From Endocalyx cinctus (taxonomy: Eukaryota; Ascomycota; Sordariomycetes; Amphisphaeriales; Apiosporaceae), in contig BCKC01000001.1 in NCBI GenBank assembly GCA_001600455.1, positions 1,018,441 to 1,082,440 of the forward strand: 64,000 nt of DNA. The letters run 5' to 3'. The notes beneath the pieces are model-generated. The model did not search any database. It was not told where the DNA came from and saw only the letters and a program-made list of their open reading frames with translations. A program made the position numbers and the translations under genes. This document shows positions 11,396 to 23,198 of this stretch, in pieces. The number at the start of each line of letters is the position of its first letter. Within the stretch, counting starts at the first letter, position 1.

Positions 11396-13239
11396 TGTGT
11401 CGTCGCGTAATGTGAAGGTGGTGGTAGCAGAAGAAAGAGCATGTAGGTTTGATTATGTGTAGAGTGTAAAGTGTAAACATGATCTATAGCGGGACTGGTA
11501 GCTAGGGAACGCGCCGAGAAATGCAAACGTACATTTGGGTGAGGTTATGGGTTAATGAAATATACGTACCTATTATTATTACTATTATTTTCTGGTATTA
11601 TTGATTGAGATTTTTTTTTTTATTAGATGGAAGTTTGAATATTGTTGAATAGGAAAGATGCAAGACCACGAGATCTGATCAAATCAAGATATCAGTTGGA
11701 AGAATGCCTAGGATTTGCTTGCTGTGGCAAATACAGACTGTAAATATTTAGTTATTAAGAGAACGTAAGTGCTAAATACAGCATATTCACAATATTTTCT
11801 TGTTGTGAAGTAATTGTTGATTGAATGATAGTACATATTAAATGGTACTGAGATAAATTTGAGCCTTGTTCTTTTGTACCCCCTTTCCTTGCAGCTTCTT
11901 TACAACTGGTCCAAGTAAAGGTTCATATCTATTCAAGACAACTATATGACTCATCTATAGAAGTTTTGATGGTTATATTAACTTTTAACTGTTTTACAAT
12001 TGTATGTTCAAAATTTATTAGAATTTACTGTAAAATTTGTGTCATGCGAGAAGGTCACGACGGCGGCTGCTACGCATATGAGGAAACAAACAAGTACCAT
12101 ACCACCTGTCTGAACATTAAGAAGCATCATATTCTAATAGAATATATTATATAAAAGTCATTAATTGGATGTGTAAGATGAAAACGAGGAAAAGTAGAGA
12201 AGAGTGACATAATACCTTACCTTTCATGTGTCACGGGTACTAATGTTGGTACAATCAGATTTCAAATATACGACTAGATCTCTAAAAAGCAGACGACAAC
12301 CCCATCTGATTCCCACGATCTCTTATGTGAGCAGAAAACTTTAAGAAGCCTGATCATCTTGGTAGTTCAATAGTCGCGTTAGACGCCCATCTAGACTTGA
12401 ATATATTCGACAGCATGATTAGCCGACAGAAGATATGCTTTCTGAACCTGCCGAGATCGTCCCATGTCAACGAAACATCTATAACTGACCGAGCCCCCGC
12501 CCCTCGCTTAAGTCAAAACTTGGTGTTTCTCCTCGTATTACATCGTTGTCAGTCCTACCGTTACAACTATCCGGCTCGATACTGACCCACTCTTCGGCTC
12601 TACAAGGATATGAACGGAGCCGGAGATGCGACGACGAGCGAAAGAGCTCTTCCACAGGCTGATTACTTTATATATATATCAGGCCTTTATCGGGCCTTAT
12701 CGACCCATGTTCTAACTATTGGAGTTAGCTACCGTGATTCGTCATCTGAGTGAAGTTTACAGAGGATAGCACACATCACCACCGCTACGTCCCCGTAACG
12801 CAGCCTGTAGGTGCTACCTAGACAGAAAGTGCTAATTTCAAATGAAATTGATATAAAAGCAATCCCAACTGATATTTTGCGTCGATAAACACTCCTCCGC
12901 CGTGTGTGACGACACAACTCGGTGTCCCCACACTGCGGCGACTGTGCGAGTACGAGCCCCTCTGCCCCTGAATCCTCTTCAGGTCTGAATTCAGAAGTAT
13001 ATTGCAATCAAACGTATTACCTTACAATACGCATATTTATTCAACTACTAGAAATGCATTCCATTCTACAGGCAAATTGAATAAAATGTATGCGACGACA
13101 CAATCGCCGAACATTAGTAAATTGTTATCCCGAAGGATTGGTTGGCTACTTCAGAAGAGCCGCCGCTACCGCCTACGCAGCTAGACAACCCACGAAGTTA
13201 CATAACTATATGGCAACACAATAGAAGAGTCCCTTCCAA
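11396..13239. other. Intergenic, no gene seen
   Basis: About 1.8 kb with a strongly AT-rich first half (about 11560-12180) that is probably the promoter side of the Myb-like gene. A (TTA)n-like stretch and a T run lie near 11570-11622. The short open frames on either strand show no family resemblance. Confidence 0.5.
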
Positions 13240-14591
13240 TCACCCGTTCAACGCCTTACCGATAAGTTCCTTCGCCCTATCACTCAGCTCCATGCCCAGA
13301 GCGATCTCTCTTCCGCGAGGACTCATTTTCGACCAAGTCTTTCTGAGGATATTTACGATTTTCTCGTCGCCGTCGCTATCGCCGTCCTCCTCCGTCGACT
13401 TTCCCCTCTCTTTCCTCTCGAAATCGTCAAACTGGTCGTCCAGAAACACGAGGCAAGCGACGTCTTCCAGGGCCTGGGTCTCCTCGTCCGTCCGCAGATT
13501 CTCCTTGCGCACGAGGGACGCTACGCGCGCGACGTCCTCGGCCGACAGGGGTCCGGACAGGATATCGGATACGCGGGCGGCCGCTTGCGATTTCTGCTTG
13601 GCTCGCCATGCCAAATACCCGGCTCGGGTTGCCGGGAAGCTAGATCTTGGTATCTCCCATCTGGAGTGGGTACGAGGGTTAGATCTTTTTTTTTTTTTTT
13701 TTTGTCTTTTTACCCGGTTGGGTTTTTAGAAATAGTATAGATAGTGTAGACAAGGAAAATCCTTTTCGGCACCGAATAGAGAATTCCACTTCAATTCTTT
13801 TTTTTTTGCATCGCCCCTCTTCCAAGAAATCCATTTTCTATATAAGACATTTTCGAGGAGGAATAAAGTGATGTGCAAAATAGTTTTATACATGTTTTAG
13901 CGTAGGAATCTATTATTACAAATACCGGGAGCTAGCCGTGAACTGGGGCTACTTTGGTGCTGAATATTATGGAGGATTCCATGGATAACGAACGAGGATA
14001 ATGCTCACCAAGCTAGCTAGCTAGGTAGCTCGACTTTTATGTGGTGATTCCATCCTCATAATCAAGTAGGCAATGGATATCATACCCCGAGACCGTATAC
14101 TCTACGGTGTAGAGAATCCTCTTTTTCTCGGCAGCTTAGGAAGGATGATAAAAATACCATGCTTGTGCTGTGCCGCCTCCACAACCCTTTTTTTTTTCTT
14201 CTTTATCACCTACCCTGTTATCGGGACTGACGCAGGTTGATGCACTGGTTACGTAGTCCCCAACCTGAACTGAAACATAACTCCATCCTCGTTCGTGGGG
14301 TATTTTATAGATAAGTGAAAAAAAAAAAAAAAAAACAAGAATAGATCATGAAACGAACCTTCTAAAATGCTGAGCGCGACAAGCTAGCTGCAGACTCGGC
14401 GACGCATCCGGTCGTCTGACGGCGAGCCAGCTCGTCATTTTACGAGCGTAGCGTAGCTCGTACGGTAGTTCTTCCCCGCCTTCATCCTTCAGCCGCGGAT
14501 CTTCAGCGTGCGCCTCGTCAATCAGTTGACGCGCGGCGTCGAAGTTGGCAGGCAATTGCGGTAATTTTGGCGGGGTTGGTACGTTGGCCAT
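13240..14591 (-). CDS. DUF4202 protein, two exons with a 698 bp intron
   Basis: Spliced model: exon 1 14591-14359, intron 14358-13661, exon 2 13660-13240; 217 residues, near the usual length of this family. Exon 1 carries IDEAHAEDPR, LPYELRYARKMTSWL and LQLACRAQHFRR. Exon 2 continues with WEIPRSSFPATRAGYLAWR, then RKENLRTDEETQALEDVACL and VFLDDQFDDF. This order of motifs (HAEDP, YExxYARxMTxWL, RAQHLxRWxIPRxxYPxxRxGYLxWR, ETQxLEDVACLVFL) is the signature of DUF4202, whose biochemical function is not established. The many conserved His, Asp and Glu residues (HAED, QHxxRW, EDxxC) resemble a metal-dependent HD-type fold, which is my inference. The donor is GTTCGT and the acceptor CCAG. The intron is very long for this genome and holds a T run of about 19 (roughly 13686-13703) and an A run of about 17 (14319-14335). 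Confidence 0.85.
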
Positions 14592-15553
14592 GTCGCTGGG
14601 CCTGTGGCGTCGTCCTCTCTGTTTTTCTTCTTCAAAGTGTGGTATCTGGGCAGCTGGGGTAGGGGTGGTATGGAGAATTTCAAATCCGGAGCGTAAGCTT
14701 TGAACGTTGTTTCAAATTAATCGGGTCTTGGACGTCCAAGGGATTTTACATAGTATTTAAAATCTCCGGTCTTTGGGGATAGTCTTGGGAATAGTCTTGG
14801 AAATGGTCTGTCTACACTAGATCTTCATTGCTATGTATAGATGAAAGGAGTGGATATGATCTTTCCGAGAGTATTGTTTTTGATAAATCGGATGGTAAAG
14901 ATGAACTTGAACTCAACACTTACGACAAAGATTTGAAAGTGCCTTGTCATAGTGGAGTTATGCAAGTGTTATGTTTCGGCTATCTGTCTTCCCCTACTTT
15001 GGCTTGATAGGGCTAAGATTCGGGAGTTATTTCTGATCCACCCACTGATCTTACTGTAACATTACAGCGTCTGTAGTGCGTAGTAGGCCTGTTCAAAGCC
15101 ATCCTTCAAAGCCATCCATTTCCCTATTATGAAGACCATCGTAACGACCACATGATAAATAACAAGAGTATGTAGTTTTGGATATATTTATTCCAACCCG
15201 ATATGTATCCCATAATCCAACCTTTTAGTTATCATAATAGACAACTTTGAATTTTACCCCCTCCAATTCCCTTCACAGATGCATTCATGAATTTATGCAT
15301 CAGAGCTTTCGGTAAAGCAATAGGTGGTATCTTTGACTGGCTCAAGACCGAAAAAACCCCCCCCCACCAAAACGCCGATTCCTTCCCGAACGCCCTGCGA
15401 AAAGTAGAGAGAAAAAAAGACAACAGTAATAATTAATGACGAAAATGAGAATTTGATTTGAAAACCCAAATGAAATAAAATAAATAATAATTTTAGGTTT
15501 AGTTTCGGCATTCGTTGTTTGGCCCATTCAAAATATTTCAAATTGAAATGCCA
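14592..15553. other. Intergenic, no gene seen
   Basis: Region between the 5' end of the DUF4202 gene and the 3' end of the surface-protein gene. Contains near-repeats of TAGTCTTGG (about 14781-14802). The open frames at 15232-15541 are low in complexity and not supported as genes. Confidence 0.5.
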
Positions 15554-17288
15554 TCATGTACCGGGGTATGGGTGGTAGGACTGAAAATGTTGAGGTGGTG
15601 GTGGGCTATACTGAGCATATTGAGGCTGTTGCGATCTTGATGGCGGTGGGCTATATTGCGCATATTGAGGCTGTTGTGGTCTTGGTGGTGGTGGGCTATA
15701 TTGCACATATTGAGATTGCTGCTGGTGTGATGGCGGTGGCGGACTTAAATGGCCGTATTGATATTGATACTGCGAATTATTGTATTGTTCGTAATCCGAG
15801 TCCGGCTGTTGCGACGATGGGGTATTATTGTATTGTCCGTATTCTGAATACTGATGCGACGTTGGCTGCGGCGGTGGCGATGGGTTTGTCAGTGCTGATA
15901 CCATCGTGTTATAATTGGCGTCGGGACTATTAGGACTGATCGGGCTAACGGGGCTTGGTTCGATTGGTGATACAATGTGACCCCCACCAGCATGTTCTTC
16001 TCGTTTATCCAGAATACCCGGCGAAAAGAAAGACGGCGCTCCGGAACTTTGATCGTCTCTCGGTGGGTCATCTACTGCATCTCTCGTCGCGAATACGGCT
16101 TGACTTGTGCCGAAATCCTGAGGCGCTGGGTATCCCACGAAGTGTTGTTCTGATGCCTGGGCCATTCCTGGAGGCGCTTCGCCGTAGAAGGTTGACGGGT
16201 ATCGCGAACCCGGTACCTCGGCCGCGTATACCATTTCGGGTTTCGGGCTCTGCCCCCGACCAAACGACGACTCTTGTTCATTTTGCTTCCTGCGACGGCG
16301 GAGGAAGAACCAAAGGGCAAACAAGATCAAGGCGAGGCCTGCGACTCCACCTATAACGCCACCCACGATCGCGCCAACATTTCTAGAACGTCCCGTAGAA
16401 GTCGTCGGTTCGGAAGGGGAGGATGAACTTCCGGGAACGGCCGTAGTGCTCATAGACGTCGCACTATTACTGACTGTAGTGGACGCGGAAATCGTAGATA
16501 TGCCTGTAGTCTGATTAGAACTGCTAGTTTCGCTGCTGGAAGGGTCCTGACTCGTAGTGGGAGTGACCGCGATCGTCCCAGTATTGCTTTCCGATGCGCA
16601 TCCAATGTATGAGAATCCATCCAGTGCCGGATCGAAGAAAGGGGCGCCGTAAGGATAAGTCACACAATAAGGTCGTTGAGAATCCGAGCTATTTCTGATC
16701 AGCTCAAGTTTATGGAATATAACTAGCCGTAATAATATTAAAAAAAGAAAAACCTACCAATATGTCGTTCTTGGATCTCCAGACCAAGCCGAAGATTGCG
16801 TCAAATCTAAACACTTCGTCGCAATTGTACAACTGCGACTATTTTGCTCGCTGCAGCACCCAACTACACCGTTGAATATGTTGCGGGCGCAATATGAACC
16901 ACTATCACAGCTTACAGGTTCGGCTGTAAAAAAAAGTGTCAGAAAATAGACTCACGTTTTTTTCTTTCTTTTTTTGTCTAACTTCAATTCCACATGTTTA
17001 ATGTTTTTACATACCATTGTCGTCGTTAAGAAAACCACACGTCGCAGCGGTGTTGTCTTGTCTTTTTCGAAGGTCAAAATTAAAAGGCCGGGCCTCGGGC
17101 GCAGATGTCGGTTTCGGTGTCCATCCTAAAGGATTAACCGCGGTGGCGTCGGCAGCGGTCTGTATCGCAAGACCCCAATTCATATTTCTGTTATCCGAAT
17201 TGCCATCGTAACGGCCCCGGGACCATCTAGCATTGACACAATCGATGATAGTATGGCTTAAGAAGGCCAATTTTACGACGGACGTCAT
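15554..17288 (-). CDS. Single-pass surface protein: Cys-rich ectodomain, Ser/Thr stalk, repeat tail
   Basis: Three-exon model: 17288-17015, 16923-16758, 16688-15554; introns of 91 and 69 bp with donors GTATGT and GTAGGT; 524 residues. Residues 1-20 are a moderate signal peptide ending near CVNA. The ectodomain (about 85-175) is Cys-rich: TCGFLNDDNG, VSCDSGSYCARN, VVGCCSEQ, CTIATKCLDL, TYCSDSQRPYCVTYPY. This is a pattern I associate with a common mould family of membrane proteins. A Ser/Thr-rich stalk (about 185-250, likely O-glycosylated) leads to one transmembrane helix (251-276, VGAIVGGVIGGVAGLALILF) and a stop-transfer LRRRRK. The cytoplasmic tail is rich in Pro, Gln and Tyr and ends in a 15-residue repeat (QYAQYSPPPSRSQQP-like). 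Topology resembles the fungal WSC/Mid2 wall sensors, but no WSC domain is seen. The second intron's acceptor was chosen because the nearer alternative would create a stop codon. Confidence 0.78.
15594..15735. repeat. 45 bp tandem repeat, about three copies, coding
   Basis: The string GGGCTATA recurs at 15603, 15648 and 15693, exactly 45 bp apart, within a unit that encodes 15 residues of the Pro/Gln/Tyr-rich tail of the surface protein on the minus strand. The copies differ by a few bases and one Pro/Ser change, so the array is not newly formed. It preserves frame. Confidence 0.85.
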
Positions 17289-20200
17289 ATCGACGTATTT
17301 TTTAACAGGACCATCAAAAAATCGGGGGCGAGAAAAGGTAGAAAATTGATTTAATGATAACGGGTAGGGTAGGTCTTATGTTTTTTTCTTCTTCTTCTTT
17401 CTAACAGGTGCGTATATGCATATTACATATGAATGGGGTGGGTGACTATTACCGGTCCCGGTTTCAATTGAATTGAACCCCAGTTGAGGCTGTCAGCTGA
17501 GGTAAATTGGAATTTCCCCACTCAGTAGCTTTTTGCTCTGATAGATATTTCGCAGTCTTTTTTGAATTTTTATCTTCCTATTCTTTTCTTTTGGAATGGG
17601 ACCCTGTTCTCTATGAAGTATACCTTTTAGGACTGCGTCAGATTGCGGCGAAGTAGAACGGGTAAGCAAACCCTTGAGTGTAAGATCTACCTTAACATGT
17701 GGCAACGACCCAATGGGCACGCATGCCAGTATGTATCTGTCAGCACAATGGGGTAAGAGATAGGTAAAGTTTTCTTTTTTTCATCAGAGTCGGGATGGAA
17801 CAAAAGTGCGTTCGTTAATCAGTGACATGCAGTCAGACGTGGGCCTAACCCACAAGTGCACTTCAAATGACTCAGTAATACGCGAAACTACTACAATAAT
17901 GCGGCAACTCTATATCTAGCCTGACTGTGTAGCGTGGGATGGTGATGATAGTGAGGGGAAGGAGAATGTTTCACATATGGAAGTTTTATATATGGAGCTA
18001 GTATCTTTCTTTCTTTCTTTCTTTTATATATATATATATATATTTCTTTCGAGCTTTACCGGATTAGATATCATAATTAGAAGAGGCAGGAAAAGAAGAA
18101 ATCATAGAGCCCTAAAGCCCAATAGCTCTCATACGGCGTACTGAGATGATAGTCATCTTTTCGGCTGACACCCAAATATCGAGACGCTTCTTGATTGGGA
18201 GTCAGACCCAGGGCACCCCGCACAAAGGTAACCCATTTCGGGATAAGATATTCGTTAATGCAAGCGAGAGAGCTTTCTGCTGACTTGTTCTGGAGCTACA
18301 ATATAGATAGATAGATGGAGCTGTAGAGCCTGCTTATACTAAAGAGCTTAGGGTTACAATCGAGGGGGAAAGACAATAAATCGGGCAGGCGGGCAGAAGC
18401 GACCGAAGTTAAAAGAAAAGAAGCCGAAAAAAAAAGAATGAATGTTGTGTAATATTCCAATATAGTAATGAGATGAAAATCGGACGCACGTACAAGTATA
18501 TATGAAGAACCCCCGATTTATTCTACGGATACGTACTATGTATACTACCTCCTTATACTTAGCTAGGTTAGATTAATGTAGGATATATAGGGTTGCACTG
18601 CTTGCCAGCTGCCAAGCTGATTTGATGGTTCGAGGTTCAATGTGATGAAAACTTGCATTAATGCTTACAATACCCTTCTTGTCCTACATTACGAATTCTC
18701 ATACACTACATCAGACCCTTCTATTCCATTTCGGTCAAGGGGAAGTGGGTGTGCGAGTGTAGTATACGTATCAGCCCGTTCATAATCAGGCTTCATATAC
18801 ATATACACGTACGTGGGTAGATATGTATGCATGCAGGCTCTTAATTAAGTATATAACGTAGCATTGGCTCGACAGTTTAACGATAATATCGAGTGGCTCC
18901 ATTTGCAAATGTATAGTGGATAGTAGTATATACCCGGTGTCGAAGCGGAGGCACCTCTTTCGGTATCCGGTATTCAGCTCTTACATAGTAGACATTCGAG
19001 CATACTAGATTTCTCGCTTAGGTTTTTTTTTTTTTTTTTTTTTTCGAAAGACCACAAGACGGGTAATTTGACGTACTGTTTCCATCGCCAATAATCATTG
19101 ATACGAATTCGAATAATCCTCTTCTAATTTTGTGATTATCATAAAATAGCAAGAATTCGAACGGCAATCCTCTCCGCGATAGCTTATCTCAATCCTTACA
19201 AGCTTCCAAACCATCTCCCGACCGTCCGTTGACAATTGGATTTTGTACGGGATGCTTTCGCCTTCCCATTGAACCCCTGCCGATATTCTTGTGAATCGCA
19301 AGACACAACCCCTCAATGAGGTAATACGTAGGGCTCGTTTATGCATCTACGCATGTATCTTCAACAAGGTAGTATAACATTACGTGTGAAAAGAGTATCA
19401 GGTTTGGACCAGGGGTCTCTCTCCTCTTCTTTGCTATATCATCTTGATGGGAGACAAACTACACTGAAGCACTTTTTTTCAGCGCCTCTATCCACCCAAA
19501 TTTCCATATCTTTAATCAACGAGGGAAAACAATATTTATGGGTGGCACGTGATATCCATTTCAGCGCGGCATATTGCCTCAACGTTCTTGTATGCATCGT
19601 GTCAGCTATTATAGTTCCTCGTCATTATAGTGTCTCCATACCAGTTAAATAGCTTAAACTAGCTGCAGACCGCAATCGGGGTGGGTTCCCACTAGACAGC
19701 AGAGTTAGATGCACCCGTCACCGCTACGAAAAAAAAAAAAAAAAAAAAAAGGCTGACCTTACTTTCAATTCTGATCATTGGATTGGCAAAGTCTCAAGCT
19801 TACCAACGAAATCCTCCTAACGAAAGAGCTATAATTAGCATCCCACGCGGACGATCTAAGATCGGGTTTAGGTATACTAAGTTTTTCCGAGGGGATTTAG
19901 CCATTTAGACGTCGAGCTCGTACATACAAAATACTCTACGCGGTTAGATCATCATGTATTATATTATGTATATTATGTATATTATGTATATTATGTATTA
20001 TTATTTATTTCCAATCAATTATGATATATTCCCAGGTTGTTCATCCTAGTGAACTTGAGTACATAAATCTTTAAAGAAAAAATGACTAGATGAAACAATC
20101 CGCCTAAGATATAGACGTAATTATTCCCACTATGATACACCCTCCAGTAAACTTCAAATCCTACGAACATGGCAATTGAGTCACCAAGAAATCCGAGAAC

Positions 20201-23198
20201 AGTACCCTGTCGGCCCTGCGTAACCGTTCAGTTTATAATTAAGCTACGAAATCATCTGCAGAGGTGAATACAACTAGGGTGGATGTGCTCGACGTGCTGA
20301 GAAGTTGCTGGTGTCAGCAGAGTTCTTCTCACTGGTTTTATCTTCATCAACCCTGTACATATAATAGCGAAGGAGTAAAAGAAGATGAAAGATAAAGTGT
20401 GTCATCTGGAAACCTAAGATGTCTGTCTAATCTAATCATAGCTAATCGTGAAGAGACTTGACATAGCCATCCATATTTGAACTATTAGATGGTGTTATTG
20501 ATTTCTATTTCAGATGGTATGGAAATCATTTTGGTGGTAAGAATGACACATCCGATTTCTTTCGAGAGTCAGAAAATGCATGGTATATTGTTCGTAGATG
20601 TAATTTCAAAATCCTACTCTCCAGCTGGACCAACCAAGACGCAGCTATGTCTACATCGTAACTTCTTATCCGGGATTTTACGTTGATCTTTGTTGGAAGT
20701 CCCTATGTCGATATGCTCTCCTTTGGACCCTTATTTCGATACTTGGCAGGGTCTTTTCGTTCCTTTTGATCAACCGTGTGGCATCTCATAGCTCGAGTCT
20801 AAGTTATTCCCGTCATTTGAGTTCCTTCACGTTCAGAGCATGGGACTTCTCATGATTAAGATGGTCCTCTTATGTACCATTTGTCTTCTACGCTTTCTAC
20901 TCACAATTCCATTATTCCCCTTTTTCTCAAATATTAACCACTCAGCCACCCTGTGACTACCGCCTTTCTGCCTGACATTGATACAAATTAACTCATATTA
21001 CAGCTATCTTCTCATACTTTTCACTATCATTCGCCTCTTTCCGTCCAGTATCCGGACCTCGGACAAAGTGCGAGAAAGCCTATTTCCCCGGCCGTTGAAT
21101 TGTCAATAGCATGAAATGGCATACCCACTTTCGATCCTTCGGCCTTACGCCTCTTCCTTTTCTCGTGTACGCCACTAATAGCCATAGCTGAGGGTTTGTA
21201 AGCCTATCTACTTTCGCCTTACTAGGTTTAATTATAGGTTCCCGTGACCAAATGAAGCGCATCATGGTTCGATATAAGTCTCCATTACTTATGAAACTTC
21301 TGATACCTAAGATTGAGAGGTCTTATACCGTCGTCTAGTAGGTTTGGGTGAGCAACATGCCCTTGAGCAGTGCCCCGATTCCCGAATCCTTTTCAGTACT
21401 TGCCTCCTTTCTGACCATCTTCATAAATGGTATTTTTCTTTTCTTAAGTACAATGGCTGAGTGTTTCAAGTCGTCGTGGTGGATTCGATGTCGAATTCAA
21501 GGTACCTTTGGTGTTCCATCTCTTTATTCGTTGTATATGTTAATATCGAGAAAGAAAAAAGTTGCACTTTGTAGTATTTAGTGACGTATAAAATGGCCCT
21601 GATAAGAAGGAAATATTTCTATAATTTAAGAAGTTAATTCATCAGCCATCAAGTAAATATCTTACGGATAGTCGGAACATATCGATTCCAAATACTTAGC
21701 ACCGGTGTTCCAAGTAAATAATCACCTTCTTAGAAGTATCAAGACAATGCTTCTGTTACGTAGAAAGTTGATATCACTGCTGTGAATTCAAAATGATGGA
21801 CAGGAATGGGGTGGCTTGCCAAAGAAGTCCCTTGCAGCATTCAATCCTCACGTGAAGTAAGTTGTGGACGGATAATTTCCTCTCTGTTACTTTTGGATCT
21901 TGCTTGGAGAGGTTGCTTCAGTTATGCCAGGTTGCCGAAAATTAACAATTAGAAAACATTGACTTCGTTGTCAATATCGAATATTCTTTTAGTCTTGCCT
22001 TCATGTTAACTTTTATAAAATCAACGGAATGCGTGATGGCATTTCGATTGAATACCTAAAATCCTATAATGTTGTGACTAGCCGATGCAAGCTTCATCAT
22101 TTTGAGATCAAATGAACCCCTTATACTCGTTTAAAGTTGGGTTTCAAGTTCAAGTCTGAGTTCGAGATTTGGTCATCAGGGTTGCTTCGAGTGAAGGGCC
22201 AGTGAGCGGGTGATGCTGGTCCGCGTTGCTGTTTCTAATATATAGTGCCGCTTTGACTTTGAAGGCGTGAATCACATATCTTCGGAGAAAAAAGCTATTT
22301 TCACACTCTACAACCATTAATCAGTGCATCGTGAACTAGAGCATACAACATCGTATTAGTATCTAACGGCAACACTATAATCATGCTTATTTATTATCAA
22401 TAAGTTCGGCTCTTTTGAAGGCATATTTTTGTCAACCTCGAGATGAAGAATGACCATCTATGAATCAATGGGATATTATAAGAGAAATCTGAGAATGTCA
22501 TGTGCACAGACTTTTCATGATACAAAATATGCAGTTGATAGCAGAATACCGCCACAGTCGGGTGTGAGGTGTTTACTGGACAGAGTGAGGAGAAAAATTA
22601 ACGGATAAGAGCAGTTTTATGTCCCTATCTTTCCTGATAATTACAGAGCCAATTATAAACCTGCAAGTCATGAACGCCACACGACATGCCCTGGCCTAGA
22701 CTTTACTTACGGGTATGCCTTGTAGTTATTCATTGTTAGTAGAAGTTGAACGGCTGATTTAGACTTTCTAGTGCTTAAAATCATAAAATTTTAATTATCG
22801 TGACTTTTTTTCACTTGACTTACGTGTCTACCTAGTCTCACTACATAGCCAAGGGACCTATAATAGGGGTTAATTATTAATGAGCCCTTGCCGAATGTCA
22901 ATTATCACAGCTTTTTCTCCTCACCGGATAGCCACCGCACGGCAACTGGCCCCATGACTTCCGTTAGTGGGTAAAATTGCGAAGGACCTCTGTGGATCTG
23001 GAACGGGAAGATCACCACGGGAGCGTCACCCTTGATCCGCGGCGTTATTCTAGGCACGTCATGTGAGATAGCCCTTCTGCGCGACGAGTGAACAACCTAT
23101 GTAGGAACGCGTTATCTACTTGCTTTTACGTGTTGAATGCTTAAGTAGATACGAGTATATTCGGCCAGAGCTGGCGTTTATCTTTCCATAACATCGCG
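17289..23198. other. Gene desert, first half
   Basis: Nearly 6 kb with no supportable gene on either strand. It holds TTTC repeats followed by a TA dinucleotide run (about 18004-18043), a T22 run (19023-19044), an A22 run (19729-19750) and a 9 bp minisatellite at about 19965-20000. The short open frames lack family resemblance, splice structure or coding bias. Confidence 0.55.
19965..20000. repeat. 9 bp minisatellite, four copies
   Basis: TATGTATAT-type units start at 19965, 19974, 19983 and 19992, a strict 9 bp period in AT-rich intergenic DNA. Likely replication slippage; no function implied. Confidence 0.85.

Noticed and set aside
19023..19750. T22 run and A22 run about 700 bp apart in inverted orientation, possibly ends of a mobile element
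   Set aside because: Flanking bases do not match in inverted orientation beyond one or two positions, no target-site duplication is visible, and similar runs are common elsewhere in the window.
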